DNA of 64,000 nt, taken from positions 247,886 through 311,885 of the forward strand of contig NZ_FMZZ01000003.1 in NCBI RefSeq assembly GCF_900101685.1, in the 5' to 3' direction. Position numbers and translations under genes: made by a program. Below the pieces are notes generated by a model. That model was not told the origin of the DNA and made no database searches. It was given only the letters and a program-made list of their open reading frames with translations. This DNA is from Actinokineospora iranica. Lineage in GTDB: Bacteria; Actinomycetota; Actinomycetes; Mycobacteriales; Pseudonocardiaceae. Shown here piece after piece: positions 55,815 through 64,000 of the stretch (positions within the stretch are counted from its first letter, which is position 1; every line of letters begins with the position of its first letter).

Positions 55815-58196
55815 ATGACAAAGGGGGAACGCGGAACACCCGCAACCCCGACAGCGGCGGACCTGGTCCTCGCCCGCGACCGTTTGCTCGGCGCGGGCAT
55901 GGGGGCCAGGTCCGGCCCGTCGGGGCACCGTCTGGGCCCGGCGGCCCTGCGGGAAGCGCTGGCCGACCTGCACGAGTTCTGGCTCACCGCGCACGCGGCG
56001 CAGGCCGGGGTCGGCGGTCGCGGCGAGGGGGTCGCCCTGCTGGCCGTCGGGGGGCTGGGCAGGCGGGAGCTGGTCCCGTTCTCGGATCTCGACCTGGTGC
56101 TGGTGCACGACGGCCGCAAAGCCGTCGACGGCATCGCCGAGAAGCTGTGGTACCCGCTGTGGAACTCCGGCGTGGGACTGGACCACTCGGTGCGCACGGT
56201 CGGCGAGGCGCTGGACGTCGCCGCCAGCGACCTGCGCACCGCGATGGGCCTGCTCGACGCCCGGCACATGGCTGGCGACGCCGAGATCACCGTCCGGCTC
56301 GCCACGGCGGCCCGCGACCAGTGGCGCGTCGGGGTCCGCAAGCGCCTCGGCGAGCTGATCGAGTCCGTGCGCAAACGCTGGCAGCGCGCGGGCGAGGTCG
56401 CGCACTGGGTCGAGCCGGACCTCAAGCACGGCCGCGGCGGCCTGCGCGACCTGGCCATCCTCGACGCGCTGGCGTTGGCTCAGCTCGTCGACCGCCCCGG
56501 CGGCGAGGTGGCCCAGGCGCACACGCTGCTGCTCGACACCCGCACCGAACTGCGCCGCATCGCCGGGCGCGCCCGTGACGTGCTGCGCCCGCAGGACGGC
56601 GACGAGATCGCCGCCGTCCTCGGCCTCGGCGACCGGTTCGCTCTCGCCCGCGCGCTGTCCGGCGCTGGCCGCGCGGTCGCCTACGCGCTGGACGTGGCCC
56701 TGCGCTCGACCGGCGCGGCGGCCCCGGCCCGCAAGGTGCTCGGCGTCCTGCGCCGGGCCCCCGAGCGCCGTCCCCTGGACGAGGGCGTGGTGCTGCACGG
56801 CGCCGAGGTCGCCCTCGCCCGCGACGCGGACCCCGGCAAGGACCCCGGCCTGCTGCTGCGCGTCGCCGCCGCCGCGGGCCGCACCGGCCACCCCATCGCG
56901 CCAGCCGCGCTCACCCGACTCGGCGAGTCCGCCCCGGAGCCGCGCGCCCCGTGGCCCACCGAGGTCCGCCAAGACCTGGTGGCGCTGCTCGGCGCGGGCG
57001 AAGGCCTCACCGACGTGGTGGAGGCTCTGGACCGCACTGGCTTGTGGGCGCGGCTGTTCCCCGAGTGGGGCGCGGTCCGCGACCTCCCGCCGCGCGACGC
57101 GGCGCACGTGTGGACAGTCGACCGCCACCTCGTGCAGACCACGGTCAACGCCGCGCGCCTGGTGACCTCGGTGTCCCGCCCGGACCTGCTGCTCATCGGC
57201 GCGCTGCTGCACGACATCGGCAAGGGCCGCGACCAGGACCACTCGGTCGTCGGCGCCGCCCTGGCCACCCAGGTCGGCCACCGGCTCGGGCTGTCCAAAC
57301 AGGACGTGGACACGCTCTCGGCGATGGTCCGCCACCACCTGCTCCTCCCGCACACCGCCACCCGCCGCGACATCGAGGACGAGAACACCGTCCGCCGCGT
57401 CGTGGACACCGTGGACGGCGACCCGGTCCTGCTGGAACTGCTGCACGCCCTCACCGAGGCGGACTCGCTGGCCACCGGCCCCGGCGTGTGGACGGACTGG
57501 AAGGCCCGCCTCACCGCCGACCTGGTTTCCCGCTGCCGCACCGCGATGGCGGGCGGCCCCCTGCCGGAGCCGGTGCCCCTGGACGCGGCCCAACGCGCCC
57601 TCGCGGAGTCCACAGCGGAATCCGGAAAGCCGGACGTGCTGGTCGACACGGTGGACCGGCTCTCCATGGTCACCCTGGTCACCAAGGACCGCCCCGGCGT
57701 GCTGTCGCAGTCCGCTGGCGTGCTGGCGCTCAACTCGCTGGAGGTCCACGCCGCGTCCGTCGCCACCCACCAGGGCGTCGCCGTCGGGGTGTTCTCGGTG
57801 ACCCCCCGCTTCGGCTCCATGCCCGACCCGGCCCTCCTGCGCGAGCAGTACGCCCGAGTCATCGCCGGTTCCCTGCCCCTGGCCGAGAAGCTGGCCGCCA
57901 AGGAACGCGACTACGGCGGCCGCGCCGAAGACGCCCCGGCCCCCAAGGTCCTCTGGTTCGACCACGAGGCGGGCGGCCCCGACTCCGGAGCCGTGGTCAT
58001 GGAACTCCGCGCGGCGGACCGCATCGGCCTCCTGCACAGCGTCGCCGCGGCGCTGGAGAAGTGCGGTGTGGACGTGCTGTGGGCGCGGGTGGCCACCATG
58101 GGCGGTTCCGCGGTGGACTCGTTCGGCTTCGCCCCCGGGGCCACCGCGGGCTGGCGCCGAACAGTCGAGACAGCGGTCCTGCGCGCCAGCCGGTGA
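55815..58196 (+). CDS. glnD: PII (ad/uridylyl)transferase GlnD
   Basis: 793-residue bifunctional enzyme modifying and demodifying PII. N-terminal nucleotidyltransferase with VGGLGRRELVPFSDLDLVLVHDG, a GlnD linker domain (GLRDLAILDAL), an HD domain (LLIGALLHDIGKGRDQDHS ... MVRHHLLLPHTATRRD), and two C-terminal ACT domains (about 605-690 and 720-793). Begins three bases after the glnK stop. Followed by a terminator, so amtB-glnK-glnD is a unit. Confidence 0.96.
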   Translation: MTKGERGTPATPTAADLVLARDRLLGAGMGARSGPSGHRLGPAALREALADLHEFWLTAHAAQAGVGGRGEGVALLAVGGLGRRELVPFSDLDLVLVHDGRKAVDGIAEKLWYPLWNSGVGLDHSVRTVGEALDVAASDLRTAMGLLDARHMAGDAEITVRLATAARDQWRVGVRKRLGELIESVRKRWQRAGEVAHWVEPDLKHGRGGLRDLAILDALALAQLVDRPGGEVAQAHTLLLDTRTELRRIAGRARDVLRPQDGDEIAAVLGLGDRFALARALSGAGRAVAYALDVALRSTGAAAPARKVLGVLRRAPERRPLDEGVVLHGAEVALARDADPGKDPGLLLRVAAAAGRTGHPIAPAALTRLGESAPEPRAPWPTEVRQDLVALLGAGEGLTDVVEALDRTGLWARLFPEWGAVRDLPPRDAAHVWTVDRHLVQTTVNAARLVTSVSRPDLLLIGALLHDIGKGRDQDHSVVGAALATQVGHRLGLSKQDVDTLSAMVRHHLLLPHTATRRDIEDENTVRRVVDTVDGDPVLLELLHALTEADSLATGPGVWTDWKARLTADLVSRCRTAMAGGPLPEPVPLDAAQRALAESTAESGKPDVLVDTVDRLSMVTLVTKDRPGVLSQSAGVLALNSLEVHAASVATHQGVAVGVFSVTPRFGSMPDPALLREQYARVIAGSLPLAEKLAAKERDYGGRAEDAPAPKVLWFDHEAGGPDSGAVVMELRAADRIGLLHSVAAALEKCGVDVLWARVATMGGSAVDSFGFAPGATAGWRRTVETAVLRASR

Positions 58197-58211
58197 GGAA
58201 CGCCCCCGGGC

Positions 58212-58237
58212 GGGGTTGAGTAGTGCTACTCAGCCCC
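58212..58237 (+). terminator. Terminator hairpin after glnD
   Basis: GGGGTTGAGTAG (58212-58223), loop TG, CTACTCAGCCCC (58226-58237): a 12-bp stem with one T-G pair, 15 bases after the glnD stop. Confidence 0.75.
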
Positions 58238-58239
58238 AC

Positions 58240-58860
58240 TCACGGGCCATCACGCTGGGACCGCCCCGCTAACCAGGGCATTCTTTGTCCTGTCACGCCG
58301 AGCAGGGCGGACAGGGGACCCGGTTCGGGGGCCCGCTCGGACCGGGGGGTCGGGCGGATCAGCGGGAGAGGGACCACCCTGCTCGGCGAGACAGCTGCCG
58401 GGAAGGGGCCCGTCGAGGGGTCGGGCCCCATCCTGGCGACGCACCGCGACCGCACGGAGTCGACCCACCGACCCAGCGCCCACCCGGTCCGCGCTCGCCC
58501 CGGCGTCCGCAACCGCCCGCGGTGGATGTCCAGTTCCAATCCCGTGCGTGCTGGCTCGGGTTTTCTGACTCCCGTTCGTCCGGCGTCTGGCTTCCACCCG
58601 GTGCGCACTCGCTTCGGCGTCCCCGCCCACCTGCGGCCTGTGTTCTTCGGCTCCCACCCTTCCCTCTCGTGCCGCCCCGCGCGGCCGCCCGCGGGCAGCG
58701 CCCCAGCCCACCCTGGCGCGACCACGGCCAGCAGTAGCCCGAAACCGGGCAGCGCGGCGAAGACCGTGATCGCGGCCGCGCGGAAGGCCAGCAGCGCGGC
58801 AACGGCAGGCCCAGCCTGCACCGGGCCCCCGCCCCGTTCGCCCGCCTTGATCCCGATCAC
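58240..58860 (-). CDS. Hypothetical protein with one hydrophobic segment and a degenerate repeat
   Basis: 206-residue frame that I do not recognise. GTG 58860 has GGGGAG seven bases upstream, a credible start. Residues about 20-60 form a hydrophobic segment (VAALLAFRAAAITVFAALPG). From about residue 75 the protein carries three or four diverged copies of a unit containing A/R-R-T-G-W/L, matching a diverged tandem repeat of about 55-60 bases in the DNA (58478-58680). The last third looks non-coding, so the true gene may be shorter or decaying. It fills most of the gap between glnD and ffh. Confidence 0.4.
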   Translation of the reverse strand: MIGIKAGERGGGPVQAGPAVAALLAFRAAAITVFAALPGFGLLLAVVAPGWAGALPAGGRAGRHEREGWEPKNTGRRWAGTPKRVRTGWKPDAGRTGVRKPEPARTGLELDIHRGRLRTPGRARTGWALGRWVDSVRSRCVARMGPDPSTGPFPAAVSPSRVVPLPLIRPTPRSERAPEPGPLSALLGVTGQRMPWLAGRSQRDGP

Positions 58861-59054
58861 CTTGCGTCTCCCCTGGTCGTAGTGGGTCTATGAGCCGAAG
58901 CTAGCACCGGGCGGAGACCGCCATCCGAAGTTATCCACAGGCTGATCGGCGGAGGTCCGAGCGGTCGGGTTCCCGGGGCGACTACCCTCGACCAGTAGCC
59001 GCACCGCGTGCGGCCGTCCGACGACGACACCGCATGGCTGGAGTGCCGCACCCG

Positions 59055-60599
59055 ATGTTCGACACCCTCTCCGATCGGCTCACCTCGGTCCTGCAGAACC
59101 TGCGGGGCAAAGGACGCCTGACCGACGCCGACATCGATGCCACCGCGCGCGAGATCCGGATCGCGCTGCTGGAGGCCGACGTCGCGCTGCCGGTCGTGCG
59201 CACGTTCATCGCGCGGATCAAGGAGCGCGCGAAGGGCGCGGAGGTCTCCGCAGCGCTGAACCCCGCGCAGCAGGTCGTCAAGATCGTGAACGAGGAGCTC
59301 ATCGGCATCCTCGGCGGTGAGACCCGGCGGCTCAATCTGGCCAAGACCCCGCCGACGGTCATCATGCTCGCCGGTCTCCAGGGCGCCGGTAAGACGACGC
59401 TCGCGGGCAAGCTGGCCCGCTGGCTCAAGGGCCAGGGGCACGCGCCGCTGCTGGTCGCCTGCGACCTCCAGCGCCCCAACGCCGTCACCCAGCTCCAGGT
59501 CGTCGCGGAGCGCGCGGGCGTGTCCGTGTTCGCCCCCGAGCCGGGCAACGGCGTCGGCGACCCGGTCGACGTGGCCCGGCGCAGCATCGATGAGGCCCGC
59601 CGCAGCCAGCACGACATCGTCGTGGTGGACACCGCGGGCCGCCTCGGCGTGGACGAGGAGCTGATGCGGCAAGCGGCCGACATCAAGGCCGCGGTCGCGG
59701 CCGACGAGGTCCTCTTCGTCGTGGACGCGATGATCGGCCAGGACGCGGTGACCACCGCCGAGGCGTTCCGCGACGGCGTCGGCTTCACCGGCGTGGTGCT
59801 GACCAAGCTCGACGGCGACGCGCGCGGCGGCGCTGCGCTCTCGGTCCGCGAGGTCACCGGCGCCCCGATCATGTTCGCCTCCAACGGCGAGAAGCTCGAG
59901 GACTTCGACGCGTTCCACCCCGACCGGATGGCCTCGCGCATCCTCGGCATGGGCGACGTCCTCACCCTGATCGAGCAGGCCGAGCAGCACTTCGACCAGG
60001 AGCAGGCCGAGAAGGCCGCGGCGAAGATCGGCAGCGGCGAGCTGACGCTGGAGGACTTCCTCGAGCAGATGCTCGCCGTGCGCAAGATGGGCCCGATCGC
60101 GAACCTGCTCGGCATGCTTCCCGGCGCGGGCCAGATGAAGGACGCGCTCGCGCAGGTCGACGAGAAGCACATCGACCGGCTGCAGGCGATCATCCGCGGC
60201 ATGACGCCGGGCGAGCGGCAGGACCCGAAGATCATCAACGCCTCCCGCAGGCTGCGCATCGCCAAGGGCTCCGGCGTGGAGGTCCGCGAGGTCAACGACC
60301 TGGTGAACCGGTTCTACGAGGCCCGCAAGATGATGCAGCAGATGGCGGGCCGGTTCGGGATGCCCGGCGGCAACCGGGCCAACCAGCGCAAGCAGAAGGG
60401 CAAGAAGGGGAAGAAGGGCAAGGGCCGCGGCCCGACGCCGCCCCGCGTGCGCGGCGGGCTGCCCGGCTTCCCCGGCGGTATGCCCGACCTGTCCGGAATG
60501 CCGCAGAACCCCGCAGGCATGCCGCCCGGTTTCGGCGGTCTCGACGGCCTCCCACCCGGCTTCGACCCGTCGAAGCTGAAGTTCCCCAAGAGCAAATGA
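59055..60599 (+). CDS. ffh: Signal recognition particle protein Ffh
   Basis: 514-residue SRP GTPase that binds signal sequences and 4.5S RNA. It starts FDTLSDRLTSVLQNLRGKG (N domain). The G domain has GLQGAGKTT (107-115), ACDLQRPNAV, DTAGRLGVDEEL and TKLDGDARGGAALS. The M domain has the methionine-rich LGMLPGAGQMKDAL and NASRRLRIAKGSGV. An unusually long Gly/Pro/Met tail (about 440-514) is typical of actinobacteria. ATG 59055 was chosen over the in-frame ATG seven codons earlier. Confidence 0.96.
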   Translation: MFDTLSDRLTSVLQNLRGKGRLTDADIDATAREIRIALLEADVALPVVRTFIARIKERAKGAEVSAALNPAQQVVKIVNEELIGILGGETRRLNLAKTPPTVIMLAGLQGAGKTTLAGKLARWLKGQGHAPLLVACDLQRPNAVTQLQVVAERAGVSVFAPEPGNGVGDPVDVARRSIDEARRSQHDIVVVDTAGRLGVDEELMRQAADIKAAVAADEVLFVVDAMIGQDAVTTAEAFRDGVGFTGVVLTKLDGDARGGAALSVREVTGAPIMFASNGEKLEDFDAFHPDRMASRILGMGDVLTLIEQAEQHFDQEQAEKAAAKIGSGELTLEDFLEQMLAVRKMGPIANLLGMLPGAGQMKDALAQVDEKHIDRLQAIIRGMTPGERQDPKIINASRRLRIAKGSGVEVREVNDLVNRFYEARKMMQQMAGRFGMPGGNRANQRKQKGKKGKKGKGRGPTPPRVRGGLPGFPGGMPDLSGMPQNPAGMPPGFGGLDGLPPGFDPSKLKFPKSK

Positions 60600-61666
60600 C
60601 CGCGCTGCACCTGCGCGGCGTGGTCCTGCCCGGCCACGACGAACGCGATCTGTGGGTGGTCAACGGCCGCGTGCGCACCCAGCCGGTGCCGAACGCGGAG
60701 ACCGTTGTCGACGGCGGCTACCTGCTGCCCGGTCTGGTCGACGCGCACTGCCACGTCGGCATCGGACCGGGCGGCCCGGTCGACCTCGACACCGCGGCGA
60801 CGCAGGCCGAGACCGACCGCGACGCGGGCACCCTGCTCATCCGCGACTGCGGCGCGCCCATCGACACCCGGCCGCTGCAAGAGCGGCTGGACCTGCCGCG
60901 CATCATCCGCGCGGGCAGGCACCTGGCCCGCCCGCGCCGCTACATCCGGCACCTGGGCGTGGAGATCGAGCCGGAGCGGCTTCCGGAGGCCGTCGCCGAG
61001 CAGGTGGCCTACGGCGACGGGTGGGTCAAGCTGGTCGGCGACTGGATCGACCGCGACCAGGGCGACCTGGCCCCGCTCTGGTCCGACGACGTGCTGGCCA
61101 AGGCGATCTCTGTCGCGCACGACGCGGGCGCCCGGGTCACCGCGCACGTCTTCGGCGAGGACGCCCTGCCCGGCCTGGTCAACGCGGGCATCGACTGCAT
61201 CGAGCACGGCACCGGCCTGACCGCGGACGTCATCGCCGAGATGGCCGCGCGCGGCACGGCGCTGGTGCCCACCTTGATCAACATCGAGAACTTCCCGGAC
61301 ATCGCCGCAGGCGCGGGCCGGTTCCCCGGCTACGCCAAGCACATGCTCGACCTGCACGCCAGGGCGGGCGCGATGGTCGCGGAGGCGGTCGCCGCGGGCG
61401 TGCCCGTCTACGCGGGCACGGACGCGGGCGGCGGCATCGCGCACGGCCGGATCGTGGACGAGATCGTCGCGTTGCGCCGCGCGGGTATGACCGCCGAGCA
61501 GGCGATAGGCGCGGCATCCTGGTCGGCCCGCGGCTGGCTCGGCTGGTCCGGCCTGGAGGAGGGCTCGGCGGCGGATCTGCTCGCCTTCGACCGCGATCCG
61601 CGCTTGGATCTCGACGTGTTGCGCGCGCCGACCAGAATCATCCTGAGAGGGCGAGTAGTCGGCTGA
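60596..61666 (+). CDS. Metal-dependent amidohydrolase
   Basis: 356-residue amidohydrolase coupled to ffh (ATGA overlap), the same neighbour as in mycobacteria. Metal motif LPGLVDAHCHVGI (His51, His53), Lys in GDGWVKLVGDW, RVTAHVFGE, CIEHGTGL and the aspartate in VYAGTDAGGGIAHG. The substrate is unknown; the family includes prolidase-like and imidazolonepropionase-like enzymes. Confidence 0.88.
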   Translation: MTALHLRGVVLPGHDERDLWVVNGRVRTQPVPNAETVVDGGYLLPGLVDAHCHVGIGPGGPVDLDTAATQAETDRDAGTLLIRDCGAPIDTRPLQERLDLPRIIRAGRHLARPRRYIRHLGVEIEPERLPEAVAEQVAYGDGWVKLVGDWIDRDQGDLAPLWSDDVLAKAISVAHDAGARVTAHVFGEDALPGLVNAGIDCIEHGTGLTADVIAEMAARGTALVPTLINIENFPDIAAGAGRFPGYAKHMLDLHARAGAMVAEAVAAGVPVYAGTDAGGGIAHGRIVDEIVALRRAGMTAEQAIGAASWSARGWLGWSGLEEGSAADLLAFDRDPRLDLDVLRAPTRIILRGRVVG

Positions 61667-61729
61667 TCCCGTTTCGCGGGCCGATAGTCTCGTCGACACA
61701 GCAGTTATCGGACAGGGGGGAGGCGCGTG

Positions 61730-62494
61730 ATGACCCCGCTTCCCGGGGAGCCCACCGCCGCACCGATCACCGACGCGGCCGCCTCGCCGCCCGCGCGCGA
61801 TCACAGATGGGGTTTCGGTGCTTTCCTGCTGGTCTTCGCGGTCTTCGTGCTCTCGGCGGTGCTTATCGGGGCGCTGATAGGCCTGGCCTCCCCGAAGTCG
61901 ACCGACTCGGTCGCGGCGATCCTGGTGGGCACGATGGTCCCCACCATGCTCGCCACCGCGGCCGCGCTCCTGGTGACCAAACTGCGCGGAAACGGCCCCA
62001 AGATCGATCTCCGCTGGTCCTACAACCGCGAGGACCTGCGGGTCGGCCTCAAGTTCGGGCTCATCGGCCTGGTGTGCACGACCGTCGCCGCCGCCATCTG
62101 GACGCGTGTCGTCGGCGAGGACAACGCGACGTCCTCGCTCGGCAGGCTGGTCGACAACCAGGCCATGCCCGTGGCGGCCGCGGTCCTGCTGTTCCTCTAC
62201 GTGTGGCTGATCGGCCCGCTACTGGAGGAGATCATCTACCGCGGCCTGCTCTGGGGCGCCCTCGAACGGCTGGAGTGGGGCCGCTGGGTGGTGTTCACCC
62301 TCACCACCGTCATCTTCGCCGTCAGCCACCTCGAACCCCTGCGCACCTCGCTGCTGCTGGTCATCGGCGTGCCGATCGGCCTGGCCCGGCTCGTCACCGG
62401 GCGCCTCGGCGCGAGCGTGGTCGCCCACCAGGTCAACAACTTCCTGCCCGCGCTGGCCGTGCTGCTCATCAGCCTGGGCGTGATGCAGCCGTGA
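61730..62494 (+). CDS. CPBP-family intramembrane protease
   Basis: 254-residue membrane protein with about six helices and the three CPBP (Abi/CAAX-protease-like) motifs: EEIIYRGLLWG, FAVSHLEPL and HQVNNF, which place the glutamates, histidines and asparagine of the active site. GGGGGAGG lies six bases before ATG 61730; GTG 61727 is an alternative. The protease substrate is unknown. It overlaps pxpA (GTGA). Confidence 0.88.
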   Translation: MTPLPGEPTAAPITDAAASPPARDHRWGFGAFLLVFAVFVLSAVLIGALIGLASPKSTDSVAAILVGTMVPTMLATAAALLVTKLRGNGPKIDLRWSYNREDLRVGLKFGLIGLVCTTVAAAIWTRVVGEDNATSSLGRLVDNQAMPVAAAVLLFLYVWLIGPLLEEIIYRGLLWGALERLEWGRWVVFTLTTVIFAVSHLEPLRTSLLLVIGVPIGLARLVTGRLGASVVAHQVNNFLPALAVLLISLGVMQP

Positions 62495-63246
62495 GCATCG
62501 ACCTCAACAGCGACCTCGGCGAGGGCTTCGGCGTCTGGCGCCTCGGCGACGACGACGCGCTGCTCGACGTGGTCACCTCGGCCAACGTGGCCTGCGGCTT
62601 CCACGCGGGCGACGCGTCCACGATGCGCGCGGTGTGCGTGTCGGCCACGGCCAGGGGAGTGGCCGTCGGCGCGCAGGTGTCCTACCGCGACCTCGCGGGC
62701 TTCGGGCGGCGGTTCATCGACGTCGAGCCCGCCCGCCTGGCCGACGAGGTGCTCTACCAGATCGGCGCGCTCGACGCGTGCGCCCGCGCCGCGGGGACCC
62801 GTGTGGTCTACGTGAAGCCGCACGGCGCCCTCTACAACGCCACCGTCCACCACGACGCGCAAGCGGGCGCGGTGGTCGACGGTGTCCGCGCGTTCGGCGA
62901 GCTACCGATCCTCGGTCTACCCGGATCGCGCCTGCTTACCGCCGCCGAGGCAGCCGGGCTACCGGCGGTCCGGGAAGCGTTCGCCGACCGCGGCTACACC
63001 CCCGAAGGCTCGCTCGTGCCGCGCGGCGAGCCGGGCGCGCTGCTCACCGAGACCGACGCCGTGGTCGCGCGGGCCGTGCGCCTGGCCGAGGCGGGCGAGG
63101 TGGTCGCGGTGGACGGCTCGGTCCTGCCCATGCCCGCCCGGTCGCTGTGCCTGCACGGCGACACGCCCGGCGCGGTCGGCCACGCGCGCGCCGTCCGCGC
63201 GGCCCTCGACGCCGCCGGAATCGCCGTCGCCGCCTTCGCTGGCTGA
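62491..63246 (+). CDS. pxpA: 5-oxoprolinase subunit A (LamB/YcsF family)
   Basis: 251-residue LamB/YcsF protein: IDLNSDLGEGFGVWRLGDD, NVACGFHAGDASTMR, GAQVSYRDLAGFGRRF, VKPHGALYN and LCLHGDTPGAV are all present. With PxpB and PxpC it hydrolyses 5-oxoproline to glutamate using ATP. No pxpB/pxpC is in the window, so the partners must be elsewhere. GTG overlaps the CPBP gene stop. Confidence 0.93.
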   Translation: MSIDLNSDLGEGFGVWRLGDDDALLDVVTSANVACGFHAGDASTMRAVCVSATARGVAVGAQVSYRDLAGFGRRFIDVEPARLADEVLYQIGALDACARAAGTRVVYVKPHGALYNATVHHDAQAGAVVDGVRAFGELPILGLPGSRLLTAAEAAGLPAVREAFADRGYTPEGSLVPRGEPGALLTETDAVVARAVRLAEAGEVVAVDGSVLPMPARSLCLHGDTPGAVGHARAVRAALDAAGIAVAAFAG

Positions 63247-63276
63247 CCCGCGAGTCGAGGCGCGGGAGCGGGTCTG

Positions 63277-63282
63277 GCACAA
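63277..63282 (+). promoter_or_regulatory. Candidate -10 CACAAT of rpsP
   Basis: GGCACAAT in the 172-base gap 63247-63418 is the best -10-like sequence and would give a leader of about 130 bases. A small hairpin GCCTGAA-CC-TTCGGGC (63328-63343) lies in that leader. GAGGAG (63402-63407) is the Shine-Dalgarno. Confidence 0.35.
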
Positions 63283-63418
63283 TTGGCGGCTGTCCGTCGT
63301 GGCCGGACCCTCTCACCGCGCCATGACGCCTGAACCTTCGGGCTCGGCGACCTGACCCCACTCGGGCCAGCCGCGCTCACCCCCGCGATACCGAGAGCTT
63401 TGAGGAGCACCCCAACCC

Positions 63419-63865
63419 GTGGCTGTCAAGATCAAGCTGCAGCGGCTCGGAAAGATCCGTGCGCCGTTCTACCGCATTGTCGTCGCCGACGCGCGCACCC
63501 GCCGCGACGGCAAGGCGATCGAGACGATCGGCCGGTACAGCCCGAAGGAGGAGCCGAGCCTCATCGAGGTCGACTCCGAGCGGGCCCAGTACTGGCTGGG
63601 TGTCGGCGCGCAGCCGACCGACTCGGTGAAGCACCTGTTCGAGGTCACCGGCGACTGGCAGAAGTTCAAGGGCCTGCCGGGCACCGAGGGCACCTTGAAG
63701 GTCAAGGAGCCCAAGCCCTCGAAGCAGGAGCTGTTCGAGGCCGCGCTGAAGGCCGCGGGCGAGGAGCCCGCCACCGACGCGACGACCCCGAAGAAGAAGT
63801 CCGCGCCCAAGAAGGCCGAGGACAAGCCCGCCGAGGCCGCCGAGACCGAGGCCGCGGCCGAGTGA
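63419..63865 (+). CDS. rpsP: 30S ribosomal protein S16
   Basis: 148-residue S16. The core [21 protein letters not shown], then [20 protein letters not shown] and [21 protein letters not shown], is complete. The C-terminal 60 residues are a Lys/Ala/Glu-rich extension typical of actinobacteria. GTG 63419. The stop overlaps the start of the KH-domain gene, the usual rpsP-khpA order. Confidence 0.97.
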   Translation: MAVKIKLQRLGKIRAPFYRIVVADARTRRDGKAIETIGRYSPKEEPSLIEVDSERAQYWLGVGAQPTDSVKHLFEVTGDWQKFKGLPGTEGTLKVKEPKPSKQELFEAALKAAGEEPATDATTPKKKSAPKKAEDKPAEAAETEAAAE

Positions 63866-64000
63866 GTGCCCTCGCGGACGCCCTCGAGCACCTGGTGCGC
63901 GGCATCGTCGACAACCCCGACGACGTGCAGGTCGAGCTGATCACGACGCGTCGTGGTCGCACGCTCGAAGTGCACGTCAACCCGGAGGACCTCGGCAAGG
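63862..64000 (+). CDS. KH-domain RNA-binding protein, N-terminal fragment
   Basis: The first 46 codons of a small KH protein (KhpA/YlqC type) that runs off the window: [48 protein letters not shown] 63862 overlaps the rpsP stop. KhpA pairs with KhpB in RNA binding; rimM and trmD usually follow. Confidence 0.9.
   Translation, partial: MSALADALEHLVRGIVDNPDDVQVELITTRRGRTLEVHVNPEDLGK

Overview
This window is a high-GC actinobacterial chromosome segment. The very high G+C, frequent GTG starts, GTGA/ATGA coupled starts, leaderless -10/start arrangements, SepIVA, a GlnR-like box upstream of amtB and the gene order all point to the order Pseudonocardiales (Actinokineospora/Saccharothrix/Lentzea-like; the genus is a guess). 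The backbone follows the order known from mycobacteria: pyruvate carboxylase - rsmD - coaD ... sepIVA - DUF177 - rpmF - rnc - mutM ... acyP - smc - ftsY ... amtB - glnK - glnD - ffh - amidohydrolase ... rpsP - KH protein. Accessory blocks are inserted into this backbone.

Layout. 1-3.4 kb: end of pyruvate carboxylase, a terminator and an NB-ARC/LuxR-type regulator. 3.57-4.02 kb: CRISPR array 1 (7 repeats) with its leader on the right. 4.1-12 kb: a HelD/HelR-type RNA polymerase motor, rsmD, coaD, an acetyltransferase, a secreted RNase Sa-like ribonuclease, an MFS exporter, then the sepIVA-DUF177-rpmF-rnc-mutM block. 13-14.9 kb: a large inverted-repeat element, a PadR regulator and a membrane partner protein. 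14.95-24.6 kb: CRISPR array 2 (13 repeats) and a complete type I-E cas operon, cas3-cse1-cse2-cas7-cas5-cas6e-cas1-cas2, on the minus strand. 24.9-25.74 kb: a ribbon-helix-helix/BrnT-like toxin-antitoxin pair with a solitary CRISPR repeat and leader stub just upstream of the toxin promoter. 26-33.7 kb: kdp potassium ATPase operon with its KdpDE sensor. 33.7-40.6 kb: CAP-domain protein, Ser/Thr-rich membrane protein, acylphosphatase, an ECF sigma/anti-sigma pair and smc. 40.6-46.3 kb: acetyltransferases, a cytokinin-dehydrogenase-like Tat protein, anmK and a sodium symporter. 46.4-53.9 kb: ftsY, then malate synthase-DUF6986-allantoinase-allantoicase and a siderophore-reductase-like protein. 54-64 kb: amtB-glnK-glnD, ffh, amidohydrolase, CPBP protease, pxpA, rpsP and the start of a KH-domain gene.

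The main discovery is in the CRISPR region. The interference genes read as intact, but both adaptation genes look broken: cas1 has a one-base frameshift near its 3' end and cas2 has an in-frame TAG inside its conserved C-terminal motif. A 28-base CRISPR-repeat-like sequence, with a covarying stem pair and a recognisable leader-repeat junction, stands alone immediately upstream of a toxin-antitoxin operon that itself sits upstream of cas3 on the same strand. This resembles the CreTA class of CRISPR-derived addiction modules and is the best candidate here for an undescribed regulatory system; the alternative is a relic of a third array.

How the genes work together: allantoin is hydrolysed by allantoinase and allantoicase, and malate synthase can consume the resulting glyoxylate. 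Ammonium uptake and PII signalling are probably under GlnR. KdpDE controls the potassium pump. AnmK with an overlapping symporter gene suggests cell-wall sugar recycling.
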